DNA from: Cucumis sativus
Lineage: Eukaryota > Streptophyta > Magnoliopsida > Cucurbitales > Cucurbitaceae
Direction: 5' to 3'
NCBI RefSeq assembly: GCF_000004075.3
Contig: NC_026659.2
Coordinates: forward strand, 1,116,001 to 1,180,000
DNA: 64,000 nt
Shown in pieces: positions 12,693 through 24,391 of the stretch; within the stretch, counting starts at the first letter, position 1; every line of letters begins with the position of its first letter. The notes below the pieces were generated by a model. The model was not told the origin of the DNA, did no database searches, and saw only the letters and a list, made by a program, of their open reading frames with translations. The translations under genes and the position numbers were made by a program.

Positions 12693-15600
12693 ATGACTTA
12701 TAATGGAGGAGATTCGTATAGGCAGTCTTGTGTTTCGGCCCAAGGTAAATTGTCTTAATCTTGGATTTTGTTTGTTTGTTTATGTCCTTGTTTTGCTCTG
12801 TGTTTAAGATTAGTGGTTTGTTGATAGGTTGTGGAAGAGATGATCTGTATATGGAGCTATGGAGGGCTTGTGCAGGTCCACTGGTTGATATACCTCGCGT
12901 TGATGAGAGAGTCTTCTATTTCCCTCAGGGCCATATGGAACAAGTCTGTCTAATGTTTTATTCTTCTTCGTCTTTTTTTTTTCTTTCTGTTTGGTGCTTT
13001 TCGTTTCAGATCGGTTCTTGTTTTGTGTTTATTTACTTGGAATTTGTTTCTGAAAAGCGTGATTCATGAGGAACATTGAAGTTGGCGTGTTTGTTGTTTT
13101 ATGGGCGTTGAATATTGTAGTCTGTCGTTCTTCAGTTTCTGAATCATTATTTTGTGTATGTGGCTTTGAATTGGGATTATGACATTTCTTATGGATTGTA
13201 GTTAGAGGCATCGACGAATCTGGAGCTGAATAAGAGAATTCCTCTGTTTAATCTTGACTCGAAGATTCTATGTCGTGTAATTCATATTGAGCCGCTGGTA
13301 CTACTCTTTCTCATCTTAAGATGCTCCGTTATTATGTGGACTTCATTTTAAGTTTGGTATTGATGAAATTATTTTTTATCTAAATAAGATGGGTATTGAG
13401 ATTAGGGAATCTAGGTAGAAGAGTACCTTGCATCCTTCTTACTTTGTTCTTCTCATTCTTTGTCCCTTTTCCAATATATCAAATCTTCAAATATTCTACA
13501 TGAACTGTTCATCTTGTTGTACCCTTTTAGATTTCAAGTATTGGTATTGCCGTATTGGTTTGTTTCCTCTTTTAGGCTAGTCATTTACGAAATTTTCAGT
13601 TATTGGTGAATAAAGTATTGAATTTTTAGTTATTGCTTGTAGGCGGATCATGAATCGGACGAGGTTTATGCGCAAATAACTTTGATGCCAGAATCAAATG
13701 TAAGAACCAGAGAATTTGGTCCTTCAAATTTCAAAGTGTTTTTTCTGCTTAACAATCGGCTTCATTTTTCGTGTATATCTGCAGCAAAATGAGCCTAAAA
13801 GTATGGATCCATGTCCTCCCGAACCACCTAGACCAGTTGTTCATTCGTTCTGCAAGGTTTTAACTGCTTCTGATACTAGCACTCATGGTGGGTTTTCTGT
13901 CCTCCGAAAACATGCCACCGAGTGCCTACCACCTTTGGTGAGACTAGTTCTTAATTCCTCCTATAAAATTTTTGCTCTCTCCCTCGTTCTCCAAGCTTTC
14001 AACTTCTTAATCTCTGTTCTGAATTTTTTTCAGGACATGACTCTGGCTACCCCAACTCAGGATCTGGTAGCCAAGGATCTTCATGGATATGAGTGGAGAT
14101 TCAAGCATATTTTCAGAGGTAATGCTTTATCTTTTCTTCTATAGATATTATACAAGAGATTTATTATTGGTCTACGTAATTTGCTTCATCATATGTTAAT
14201 AACTTAATGAGTTAAGGGATCCTCTTTTATAAGCAGCACGAGAGTTTGTTTATCCAGTTTGCTTTGCGGATAAAAGTTTCTTTATTAAATGACCAGGACA
14301 GCCACGAAGGCACCTGCTGACAACTGGGTGGAGTACATTTGTTACTTCCAAGAGATTATCTGCTGGGGATTCCTTTGTATTCTTGAGGTATCAATATTAT
14401 CCTTCATCTCTTCCTCTGTCCATTGCATTTTATGCGCAAGAATCGAACTATGATAACTTTCTGGGCTGAGGTTTTTAGGACATCAATCAAATACATAACT
14501 TTAAGGCACGTGAACAGAGAGAAAGAGACGGAAAGAGATAGGGTACACCATGCAGTGATATGTGGAAAACCGAAGGGCTTAGCCCCACTGAAAAATAAAA
14601 CTAAAGGGCCTAGTCTTGCACAAATATGCCATATGAAGCTACGGGGTTTAGATTCATTGGCTGCTCAACATACTCAAAATGCCCCAAGTGTTCTTAAGTT
14701 CCTAGCCTGCATGCTTACTGCAAATTACCTTAAAGGTTAATAACGTATGCTAATGATTGCAGTTTTCTCCTCCTAACACTGCTTGAAAAACTTCAAAAAC
14801 AATCCAAGAGAATACCTCCAATATTTCACGAAGAACGCACTAATAGTTGATATCGTAGCTATGACCAGGAAATATGACTTGAGAAAGAAAATGATAATAT
14901 TTTTTTAATGATCTCTAAGAAAATTAGAATGCAAGTACTTGTTTTTATACTCTTTAATGATATAGAAATAGGATTTGATTTAGTCCCAAACTTTCATGTT
15001 TGAGTCTAGACCTTTGATTTTTATATCAAGGAGTAAATGTTGAATAAAACTCTAATTTTCAATTTATGGCTTAGAAGTCACACGTACATTTTCAATATCT
15101 CTTAAATTTTACAAATCTTTTAAACATTAAATTGAATATTATATCTAATAGGATGGTAATCTTTCAATTTGTGTCCAAAGATTCATGAATTTTAAGAAAT
15201 GTCAAATAGGTCAAGGTTCTAAGACAAGAATTGAAAACTAAAATATTTATCAAACAAAATCAAAATTTTAGGCACCTATTAGATACCTATTAAAGTCTAT
15301 TAGATACCTATTAAAGTTTAGATACTTTTTAGACACAAAATTGAAAGCTTAGAGAGCTATTAGACATTTTTTCAAGTTTATGGATCTATTTGGCTAAACT
15401 AAAAATATAGGACTAGAGTAGTAATTTAGAAAAACAAAGACGTTATTCTTGGACCACATATTTTTGTGGTCTCACAAATTATTGTTTGTTTGAATGAAGA
15501 TTCTCCCAGACCTCTATGCACGAGCAAACAATTCTGCTGTAGAATATTCATCGAGTATTGCTCATTAGCAGTGATATGTAAGGATACTCCCCAATATTGA

Positions 15601-18424
15601 CATGAAACGAAATGAAAGCAATTACAATCGCTCCCCAGCCTATTAGGGCCGGTAATCTTTCCTCACTCTACAGACTTCTCTCCCAAGGAAATCACTGCGA
15701 CTGCCCCTCTAGGTCACATATTCTCTTATTTATATAACAGACACAACATTCTCTCACTGTTCCCCAATCCCACACACATAACTGTAAATGATACAACCTT
15801 CATCCATTAGTTTAAACTTTTGGGTGTATCTGTGATCAATGTTATTTCCTTAATTAATATCGATTTCCATTTTGTTGGGTCAAATTACCTTCACCAATCA
15901 ACTTAACTTTTGGGCCAATCACCAACTAACTTCAAGTCTTTGCAATGACTCTCTTCCCCTCCTATGTTGATGTTTTATCAGGGCATAACATGATATTTTC
16001 TTTCTAGCCAGATCCTCTTCCACCTAAAGAAGAATAACAGCGAGCAGTATTTGTTGTAATTATGAGAATGCAGCTCAATGATAATTTTCTTGACTATTAT
16101 TCTAGAGCCCTCAGCCAGCTGCCCTCAAGTGTGGAAGAGAGTCGTATAAAACTTATAGACGATGGAACATTCAAATGTTGCAAACGTTTATGAAAATATC
16201 GATTGCCAACTTAAGCTAGTTAGAAACATAACTTAATATTGGAATTACATAATTAGTTAACAAGTTATGAAGTGCTTGGGGCTAACTGCCTTTTTTATTA
16301 GGCCTTTAAAACATAATGTATCAACATGTGAACTATAATCTGTACTAAAGTTCCGTTCTTGTACAAGCTTTAATTCATCTTGAGAGTTGCTTTAATAGGG
16401 GAGACAATGGAGAGTTGCGTGTTGGGGTAAGGCGTCGTGCTCGACAGCAAAGCAGCATGCCACCATCTGTGATATCGAGTCAGAGCATGCACCTAGGGGT
16501 GCTCGCAACTGCATCTCATGCTGTTACTACTCAAACCCGCTTTGTAGTCTATTATAAACCTAGGTACTCAGGATTTTAATTCTGAAGTCAACTATGTTTT
16601 CACTGAAGTGGACTGAAGTTTTTCTCCTGAAATCAGGACTTGTCAGTTCATAATAAGCCTCAATAAATACTTGGAAGCTGTCAACAACAAGTTTTCTGTT
16701 GGCATGAGATTTAACATGAGTTTTGAGGGAGAGGATTCTCCAGAGAGAAGGTAGTGAAGTGAATAATAAAATTACTGGAATATTATTTTGAGTTTTATTT
16801 CTTGACCTTTTTTTCCTTGTTTTTTTTTTAATTTTTTGACTAATTAGGTTTTCAGGAACTATAATTGGAGCTGTAGATATTTCACCTCATTGGCCTAATT
16901 CAAGCTGGAGATCACTAAGAGTGAGTTGCTCTTAAACTCAAGTCTCACCAGAAATGTCACTGTTCTAAATCTCTTTTGAATTATTTACTTAATTTAATTC
17001 TGTTTCCAGGTACAATGGGATGAACAAACATCTATTCTAAGACCTGACAGGGTATCACCTTGGGATATAGAACCACTCACGTCTTCAGCAGTCACAGGTC
17101 TATCTCAACCCATTTCAAAAAATAAAAGGCCTCGACAACCAACTCCAGCTCATGGTGTGACGGTTTTCTTTCAGCTCTTTGTTGTTTTTTATCTTGTTTC
17201 ATTTCCTTATGTACATATGTGCAAGTCACTGGATCAGTCAGTACCATTTGTTTTCCACCACCTATTTTATTTTTGGTTTCTGATTGAACTGCAGATGGTG
17301 CTGATTTGACTAAGCCAACACATTGGGATTCTGGATTGGCACAGTCACATGATGGTAAGCAATGCAGTAATGCAGCTGAAGGCAGAAAAGGTGAAAATAA
17401 TGAATCGTGTCACCATAGAGAGACAGATACTATCAGCAACAGTTCATGTGTATCAAGAACACAGACTGATACCTGGCTATCTCCTACTCAATCGAATAGT
17501 TATAAACACCCAGTAAATGACATGGCGCAGGATTCCAAAACTGTCCCTAGCAGTGGTTGGACCTTTCTATTAGGAACTCCAACCTCTCACTTGGTTAAGT
17601 TAAGTGATGATCAAATACTTGACCCCATTGAAAGTGGGAAGAAAGGTGAAACGGTAGCTAGTTGTAGATTGTTTGGTATTGATCTCAATCATTTGGCTGC
17701 TGAGAAAGCATCTTCTCAACCAAGCAGTGGGTCTAGCGACACAGATGGGCGCATCAGTACCTTATCCGTGGCTCAGTCCGATCCAAAATCTGACAACTTA
17801 GAAGTCTCTATAGAAAGAAAATCAGAACTATCACAAGCATCTCTGAAGGAGATTCAATGCAATCAAAGTAGCTCAGCTAACACTAGAAGCCGCACCAAGG
17901 TGCAGAAGTTAAACTCATTCCCTCAATTTAGCTGTAAAGAATTTTGTATTCATGAACTAAGTAGAGAATTCATTTTTCTCTTTTCTTTGGTGTCCAATTG
18001 TGCCAAAAGGTTCTCATGCATGGAATGGCCGTGGGTAGGGCAGTGGACTTAACCATATTAGAAGGCTATGACCAACTAATAGATGAACTTGAGAAGATGT
18101 TTGATGTCAGGGGACAGCTGTGTGCTCGAGATAAGTGGGAGATTGTATATACCGACGATGAAGGGGATATGATGCTTGTTGGAGATGATCCATGGGAGTG
18201 AGTACCATCATATACTACAAGTACAATCGGCACGATTCCTTTTCTACACCTTGTTTCCACTAATTACTTTGTTTTCCAACTTTTGCAGAGAATTCCGTAA
18301 CATGGTCAGGAGAATTTTTATATGCTCTAAGGAGCAAGTGAAAAATATGAGCTCAGGAAGCAAGCAGCTGACATCAATAGAAGTTGAAGGAGATGTAGTA
18401 ACCCCAGTCTCCCCTGCAGTTTGA
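12693..18424 (+). CDS. ARF: Auxin response factor, clade B repressor type (ARF9/11/18-like), 14 exons
   Basis: DNA-binding transcription factor that binds auxin response elements; in the nucleus, it is expected to repress auxin-responsive genes and pair with Aux/IAA proteins. My exons: 12693-12744, 12828-12943, 13202-13297, 13643-13699, 13785-13937, 14034-14118, 14297-14387, 16399-16563, 16637-16750, 16848-16920, 17010-17154, 17295-17899, 18010-18197, 18289-18424. All junctions close in frame, giving about 691 residues. The order is a dimerisation segment ([20 protein letters not shown]), a B3 domain at about 128-230 ([20 protein letters not shown]), the Auxin_resp domain at about 250-335, a Ser/Thr-rich middle region, then PB1 at about 585-670 with the basic lysine and the acidic [14 protein letters not shown] motif. 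RLFGIDLN at 507-514 is a repression-type motif. The middle region is not Gln-rich, which argues against an activator. Exon 2 uses a weak donor (GTCTGT), and intron 7 is about 2 kb. The exact subtype is inferred from memory of the family. Confidence 0.93.
14388..16398 (+). other. Long ARF intron 7 with repeat-like interior
   Basis: This 2-kb intron is far longer than the others in the gene. From about 14960 to 15430 it contains a run of related phrases, including a tandem pair of TATTAGATACCTATTAAAGT at 15278 and 15299. From about 15600 to 15740 it has a less AT-rich, C-rich segment ending near TATTTATATAAC. Both blocks look like inserted repeat debris, the second possibly a retroelement LTR fragment. 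An open frame at 14423-14740 has no recognisable domain. Confidence 0.4.
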
Positions 18425-19261
18425 GATAGGAACTTTGTTTTTGTTATTTAAACTCCACTTCAGATGTCTTTCCTTCCCTTGTTTGTTTGTTTGTTTCGTT
18501 AGAGCTTGTTTGGTCTTGGGTCGATAATAAAGTATGGAATTGAAAGAGTGGCAAATGAAAGGCTGTTTATGTGACTGCACATTTTTTAGAGCCAATTAGT
18601 AGTCAAACTAGATTTTAATAACATGAGAGTCTCAATAGGAGCCAAAGGATTGGACTGTATGCTTGGTGTAATAATGCATTATATCATTTGGATTTGGTTT
18701 CTAGGAATGGGATGTGAGTTTGTGTGAGCCTTTCTTTCCTGATCAATGTAAATATGTCTTTTCTGGACTTTGATCATTTATTCAATTAGGCAGAAGACTG
18801 GAAGCATCATTTGATGCACGAGTTTCAAGAATTTGAACGAGTTCTAATGCTAATCTTCTTCCATTCAGTTTACTTGTGTTCTGAACTTGCTTGCATGAGA
18901 TTGTTACACCAATTGCACCACACAAATAAAACCTTTTTATTTCATACATTTAGCATTTCATATCCAGTGGTTAATGCAATGAAGAAGGGAAGGGAACCAA
19001 GAAAGTGTTTGAGTTGATTTTCAATTGGTTTCTCTACAATTGATCTTTACCAGGGACTATTCTTACTGTCTGAAGATCATAATGCCTGGCAAGCTGTCTC
19101 AACTACAATGGGAGGTTGCAAAAAGCTTGTTAATATATACGTATATGTTTGTATATGAATATGGAGGACAACTTATCCTCCTTCCATTTAAATATGTGAT
19201 TGGATAATTGCATTTAGCATTTACTCTGACTTGATCCTTCCTGTTGTCGCAGGTGCGAATG
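18425..19261. other. Spacer between convergent ARF and RING-H2 genes
   Basis: This 0.84-kb gap lies between the ARF stop and the stop of the minus-strand RING gene, so it must hold both 3' UTRs. It contains several AATAAA-like words and a T-rich stretch after the ARF stop. Short open frames on either strand show no domain. Nothing else is recognisable. Confidence 0.6.
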
Positions 19262-20928
19262 TTAGAGCGAATACGATCGTATCTCTGCAGTGTGGTCTGA
19301 AGTCAGCGGAAGCTCTGATGAGCCAGGCAGTGGCAGTGGTGGGGTTGGTGGGACGACGGCCGGATCAGAGCATTGTGTTGTCGGGATGACTGAGCATCTA
19401 CAGAGAGGACAAGTTGAGTTGGAAATGAGCCAGTGATTCATACAGTCAATATGGAACACATGTTTGCATGATGGGACTTGCAACAATTCTTCTTTTATCT
19501 CGAATTCTCCAAGGCAGACGCAACACCTGTTAATTGGATAAGAAACTTAATTGCTTTTTCTCTTTGTTTCAATGTTCATTACTAACCCCACAAATCCTAG
19601 GGACAGTCTAAGGTTGACTTCAAATCTCAATCTCTCTCTTCCACAACTAAGAAATTGAGTTACAATGTAAATTACTTTATCAAACTATTTATTAAAGTAA
19701 TACAAGAATAAAGAATGAATCGTTATAAATAAGATTGAAACATATATAATTACTAGAGGAAAAAAGGGGAAAATATTAAACATGCCAATTCATCTTCAAT
19801 ATCAATTTTGTCGGTCTAAGGTTCTACAAACAACACATTTAAAGAAAAGAAAAGAAAAGAAATAATAATAAAAATAAAAGTAACTTTTGGAACCAAAAAT
19901 TTTAAAAAGTCACTTTTGCGAAATTAAAAGAGCGGATGTTATAAGAGATTCCAATCCTCCAAATGGAAAAGGTAATCTAAAAAAATCAACAAAACTGAAA
20001 AAGGATCAGTTTCACTTTTATCTTTATATTGTTTGTTATGTGTGCTCTCCCCCTATTTAAATCACTAAATCTCCCATCCCTATCCCTTCACTGTTTCTTT
20101 CTTTGAGTAAATAAAACATTAATTATCATTTAAAAGTAGATGATCATTCTACTTTGACAATTAATGAACTCAATTAAAATGAAAACAAAAAGTCTTTGTG
20201 TTTGATGCAAATGTAACACGTGAATATCTATTTTAGTGAGGTTATATTATCTATCCGGACGTATGTTGGTGCACCTATCGATTTAGGTTGCAAATCCTTT
20301 AAGGAAGGAGGAAAAAGGAGAGCGAAAAACTCTTCAATTCATGTAATCTATATCGGTTTGTGCATGTGGACAGTACAGGGATCAATTGGGAAATTTTGCA
20401 AATTCAGAAAAACCGATTTAGAGGGACGACTGTTCAAAAGCATTTTTTTTTCCTTTCAAAAGAAGCTAAAAAACCCAACAGCCAATCAGAAAATGATGAT
20501 ACTTACAAAGAATCTCTAATCTTCAGTTCTTCATTGAATTGGATCTTGGGAAGTTTGTCGATGAGATTATCAGCCTTCAAATCCACTTGACAAGCCTGAA
20601 CAATTAATTAAGAACAATGATAAGAACAGAAAAAAAAAATGACAAAACAGAAATCAATAAAAAGAAAAATGAACAGGAAAATTTAGCTTACAGTGGTAAC
20701 ATAGAGAGTGAGAGTATTATTGGAAGAAGTTGGAAGAATTGGAGGAGATGAAGAAGAAGAAGAAGAAGACAGAGAGGAAGCTCTTCTCTTGAGATAAAAC
20801 AAATAGAAAAGAAGGAAGAGAATAATGGAGAAGAGGATTGGAATGGAGAATATGAATGCTTGATAGAGCTTAAGTTGAAGTGCTTGTGGGTAAAGATGAG
20901 GAGGTGAAGGACTTTGAGGCAAACCCAT
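19262..20928 (-). CDS. RHA4A: Membrane-anchored RING-H2 E3 ubiquitin ligase, RHA4A-like
   Basis: Probable RING-type E3 that passes ubiquitin from an E2 to a membrane-associated substrate. My exons on the minus strand: 20928-20692, 20595-20507, 19526-19262, giving 196 residues with all junctions in frame. The start is the ATG at 20928, since the upstream in-frame codons have no ATG. Residues about 24-46 form one hydrophobic segment (IFSIPILFSIILFLLFYLF) followed by KRR, then a run of serines encoded by a GAA/GAG-type repeat. The RING-H2 finger has C110, C113, C129, H131, H134, C137, C148 and C151, including CCVCLGEF and HWLISNSTCPLC. A Pro-rich tail ends the protein. The C-x2-C...C-x-H-x2-H-x2-C...C-x2-C spacing and the N-terminal anchor fit the ATL/RHA class. 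The RHA4A name rests on the remembered N-terminal LYPQALQLKLYQAFIF pattern and is less sure than the family. Confidence 0.88.
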
Positions 20929-20995
20929 CAAAATGAAATTCAAAATTTATAAACTTAACCCCAAAAACTCAATCTAAATTTGAACAAAGAAAAAA

Positions 20996-23900
20996 AAAAT
21001 CTTCTTTAGCTTTGGTTATAGAGAGGGATGTTTCAATTTAAGGTCAGAAAAGGAGAAGAGGATTTTGTTAAAATAATGTCACTTTGTCAACAAAACACAA
21101 AGCTAATTAATACCATTTTGAGGGTTTCTTTTTTATAATATTTATAAATAATACAAAATGGTATTTATTCTCTTTTTTTTTCCTTTCTTTTCCAAGTGAT
21201 GGGACATAGGCACAACCCTCCACTGAAAGCCATGTTTTTTCACCAACACCTTCCATAACCATAACCATCCACCAATCTTCTCCTTCGTTCAACTTTCAAT
21301 CGAACAAATTGAATAGTAAAATGCATCCAAATATTAAAATACATTTTAAACTTTAAGAATGGAATTGTAACTATCAATATATTTTATTAGTGGCTTATAC
21401 CTTGGACTCTGCCCTCGTCTATTTTTTAAGAAACAAAAGTAAAATAATGATGGTTCCTTCAAATATAAAGTTGTTTGGTTAGTAGGTGAAATGGGTTCTA
21501 ACCAATTGTTAGAGGAAAAAGAAAAAGAAATGTCATAATTGAGAGGAAATGGGGGGTTTTGGGGTTTGGTTGAAATTGAAGGGATATGAATTGTGAACAT
21601 GTTACTAAAGTACTTAATTTTAATACATACATTAAGATTGTCTATGAATTTGTCCCATCAGCAATAGTGTTTTAATTTCATTCTTTGTGGAGTTGCCTCA
21701 CCAATGCATGTGATATTATTTAAGAAAATACCACTTTTTCCATGTTCTTGTCTTCCTTTTTTTCTCCTCTATGATGAAAAGCTTGGGATTTTTTTTGGGA
21801 GTAAATAATATAAAATATCTTAATAATTTGACATGGTGCAAAAGTTGATTATACGAAGTAATGTTGTAAAAGATGTGAAAGATATCATGTTAAAACGAAA
21901 CGATAACAAATAAACGTTTTATTAAAAATTTGATTGATTTTTTAAAAACAGCTTTAAACCTGAAAGTTTTCAGAATTTAAAGATATAGTCAAAGTATTTC
22001 TCGTAGTTCAAATATATTTGTATGATTTATTATTATTATTTTTTTGTTTTCAAAGAGAAATGGTTAGGACAAATTAGATATGACTTGGTGGTAGTGTTGA
22101 TGTACAAGTGATGATGATGTGGTTTGAAACTTTAGCAATGGGGTCATTTATATAATATCTTAACAGTTTGGTAATCTTCTACGAGAAAGTAGAATTGTAA
22201 ATATTCCCCACTTTATATGAAGCACGTGCTCTCAATTCTAACCTGGTTAGAAGTTCAATTCCTCGTCTTTTGTTATAAACTTTTCAAAAACTATTTCTCT
22301 ATTTTCTAGAAATTGTTTTTAAAGTTCAAGAATTAAAACTTCAAACTTTAGAGAGAGAAAAAGAAGTCATATTCGATAATGAATCACTTTGTAAGTAGGT
22401 GATAGTTTACAAAATAATAATAATAATAATAAGTCAACAGTAGTAAGTAGTCATAAGAATAATTTTAATCTAATGGTATTTTTTTTTAAAGAATCTAGAG
22501 GTCAATTTAAATAAGCACAGAGTATTAACTTGAACTCCGTTTCTAAAACTCAGAAGTTCAATCTAGCATAGTCGTTCGTCTCGTAATTCAATGAATAATA
22601 CCTATTACCTTTTATGATATATATTTCATTTTATCATATAATTTGGTATTTCCCAACTAAAAAAACTATAAATGTGATTGGTTTAACTTTTCAAATATTT
22701 AGTTTTTAAAAATTTGTCAAAATAACTTTACAATAATAAAAGTCATTATTGTGTAGTTCTTTAAAAAATTCACTAAAACGAAAATCTTTGATAGAGATCT
22801 TAAGGAACCATCCTTCCATAATTGACTGAACCCAAATAATAATGAAAAAGATAAAGCAAAGAATATGTTGGAAGCATTATCATAGACTGATTTTCTTTTC
22901 TTTTCTTTTTTTCTTCCTTTTGAAAGGAATCATAAAGTGATATTTACGGTTTGAAGCTCTCATCATTACAATAAAAACATATGATGTGACATCAAAGTTC
23001 TCTTAAAACTTGCTTTAATTGCAATTCTTTATTTTCTAAGCTACAAATTACGAGTACCCATTTGGTAAAAGGTTTGACAATGGAAATTTAAAAACAAAAG
23101 ATTCAATCAAAAATTTGTATTTTGTTTTTCAAATTTATAAATTAAATTCTGATTTTTTTAAAAAAATTGAATATGTTCAAGACTATATACTTATAAATCA
23201 TAAAATTTAGTCGTATCCACTAAATAATCACAAAATTTCAAATCAAAGTTTAAACTATAGTCTAATAATCAACCTAAATTTCTTTGTTCCTTCTGATTCC
23301 TTCCACTTCGATCCTCTTTTACATTTTACCTTAATTCCTCTTCTTTGTCTATCATCTCATCTTCAATTACTGTCTTTTTCCACCTCTCCACCATCAAATC
23401 CGAGTTTTCTTCATGGATTTGTGTATTTTGATTTTTTGATAGGAATGGTTCTGTGTTACGGAACAAGGGCGTGAAGGCAAGCAAGAAGACTGATTTGCAT
23501 GAAAGAGGAAAGAGAGAGCGAGACCTAGAGCAAGAAGCCTAATTCGAGCTCACGAGTTCCATTTTGAAAATTTTATCCATATGACATTAAAAAATGTTTT
23601 TCATTTCCATCTAAATATGAAATTAAAAATAGTTCGAAAAACCTCAACAAAATTTTGAGTAATCCCTCCACTTGACCTTAAAATCTAAAACTCAAAAATA
23701 CAAATGTAGCATTTTAAAACATAAGAATCCATACAAAAACTATGCTATCGAAGTTTAGAGATCAACAGATCAAAAGATGTTTTATTCCAAAATAAATGAG
23801 CTTATTCCTTTCACAATCACGAATTTGTAACTAACAATCACAACAGTTAACAGTAAGATTAACTTTTACCATTCATTGGATCAAAACTAAAAAATAATTA

Positions 23901-24391
23901 AAAAGAACCAAAAGAATAAACAATAAATTTAGAGACAACCCCTAAACTTCTACCTAGTACTCCATGCTCACAATTTTCTTTGTATTTCTTTTGAATCCAA
24001 AAGCACTTTCAGCGGAGGGTGTTGCTTGATCGATAGAACACGACAGTCATTGGTGGATCATTTCTTTTTTTAAAAAAAAAAATTGTTCTCAAGTCACTAA
24101 GTGGATTTTCCAGCTATGAAAGATCAACATCTAATCTATATTTCCTTTTTCTTTTTCCTTTTTTTTTTCCAACTTGAAATAGTACTTCCATTGGAAGGCT
24201 GTGATGGAAAGAACAGCAATCAGATGGTTATGGATAAAGCCTAAATGGCCCATAGAGTTGTCACAATAGCAGCACTCATTTTGAAAAGGAAAAGCACAAA
24301 CTGGCAACTACAAATCTTTTTCCATTGCTTTGAATAAAATTTGTCCAAATGATGATGTGAAACACCAAGATATTTAAAGGGTAAAGCATAC
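20996..24391. other. Spacer between RING-H2 and bS6c genes
   Basis: About 3.4 kb of AT-rich non-coding DNA. The part next to 20928 is presumably the RING-H2 promoter. There are simple repeats (TTA-type near 22030, AAT-type near 22411-22431) and pieces resembling dispersed repeats near 22500-22620 and 23040-23170. A less AT-rich patch near 23400-23560 has short open frames without a recognisable domain. Confidence 0.5.

Noticed and set aside
14423..14740. 105-residue open frame in ARF intron 7
   Set aside because: It lies wholly inside a well-supported intron, shows no domain and has mixed composition with no splice or start support.
20220..20590. Plus-strand open frames of 99 and 76 residues
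   Set aside because: They lie across the RING-H2 gene's second exon and intron on the other strand, and have no recognisable domain.
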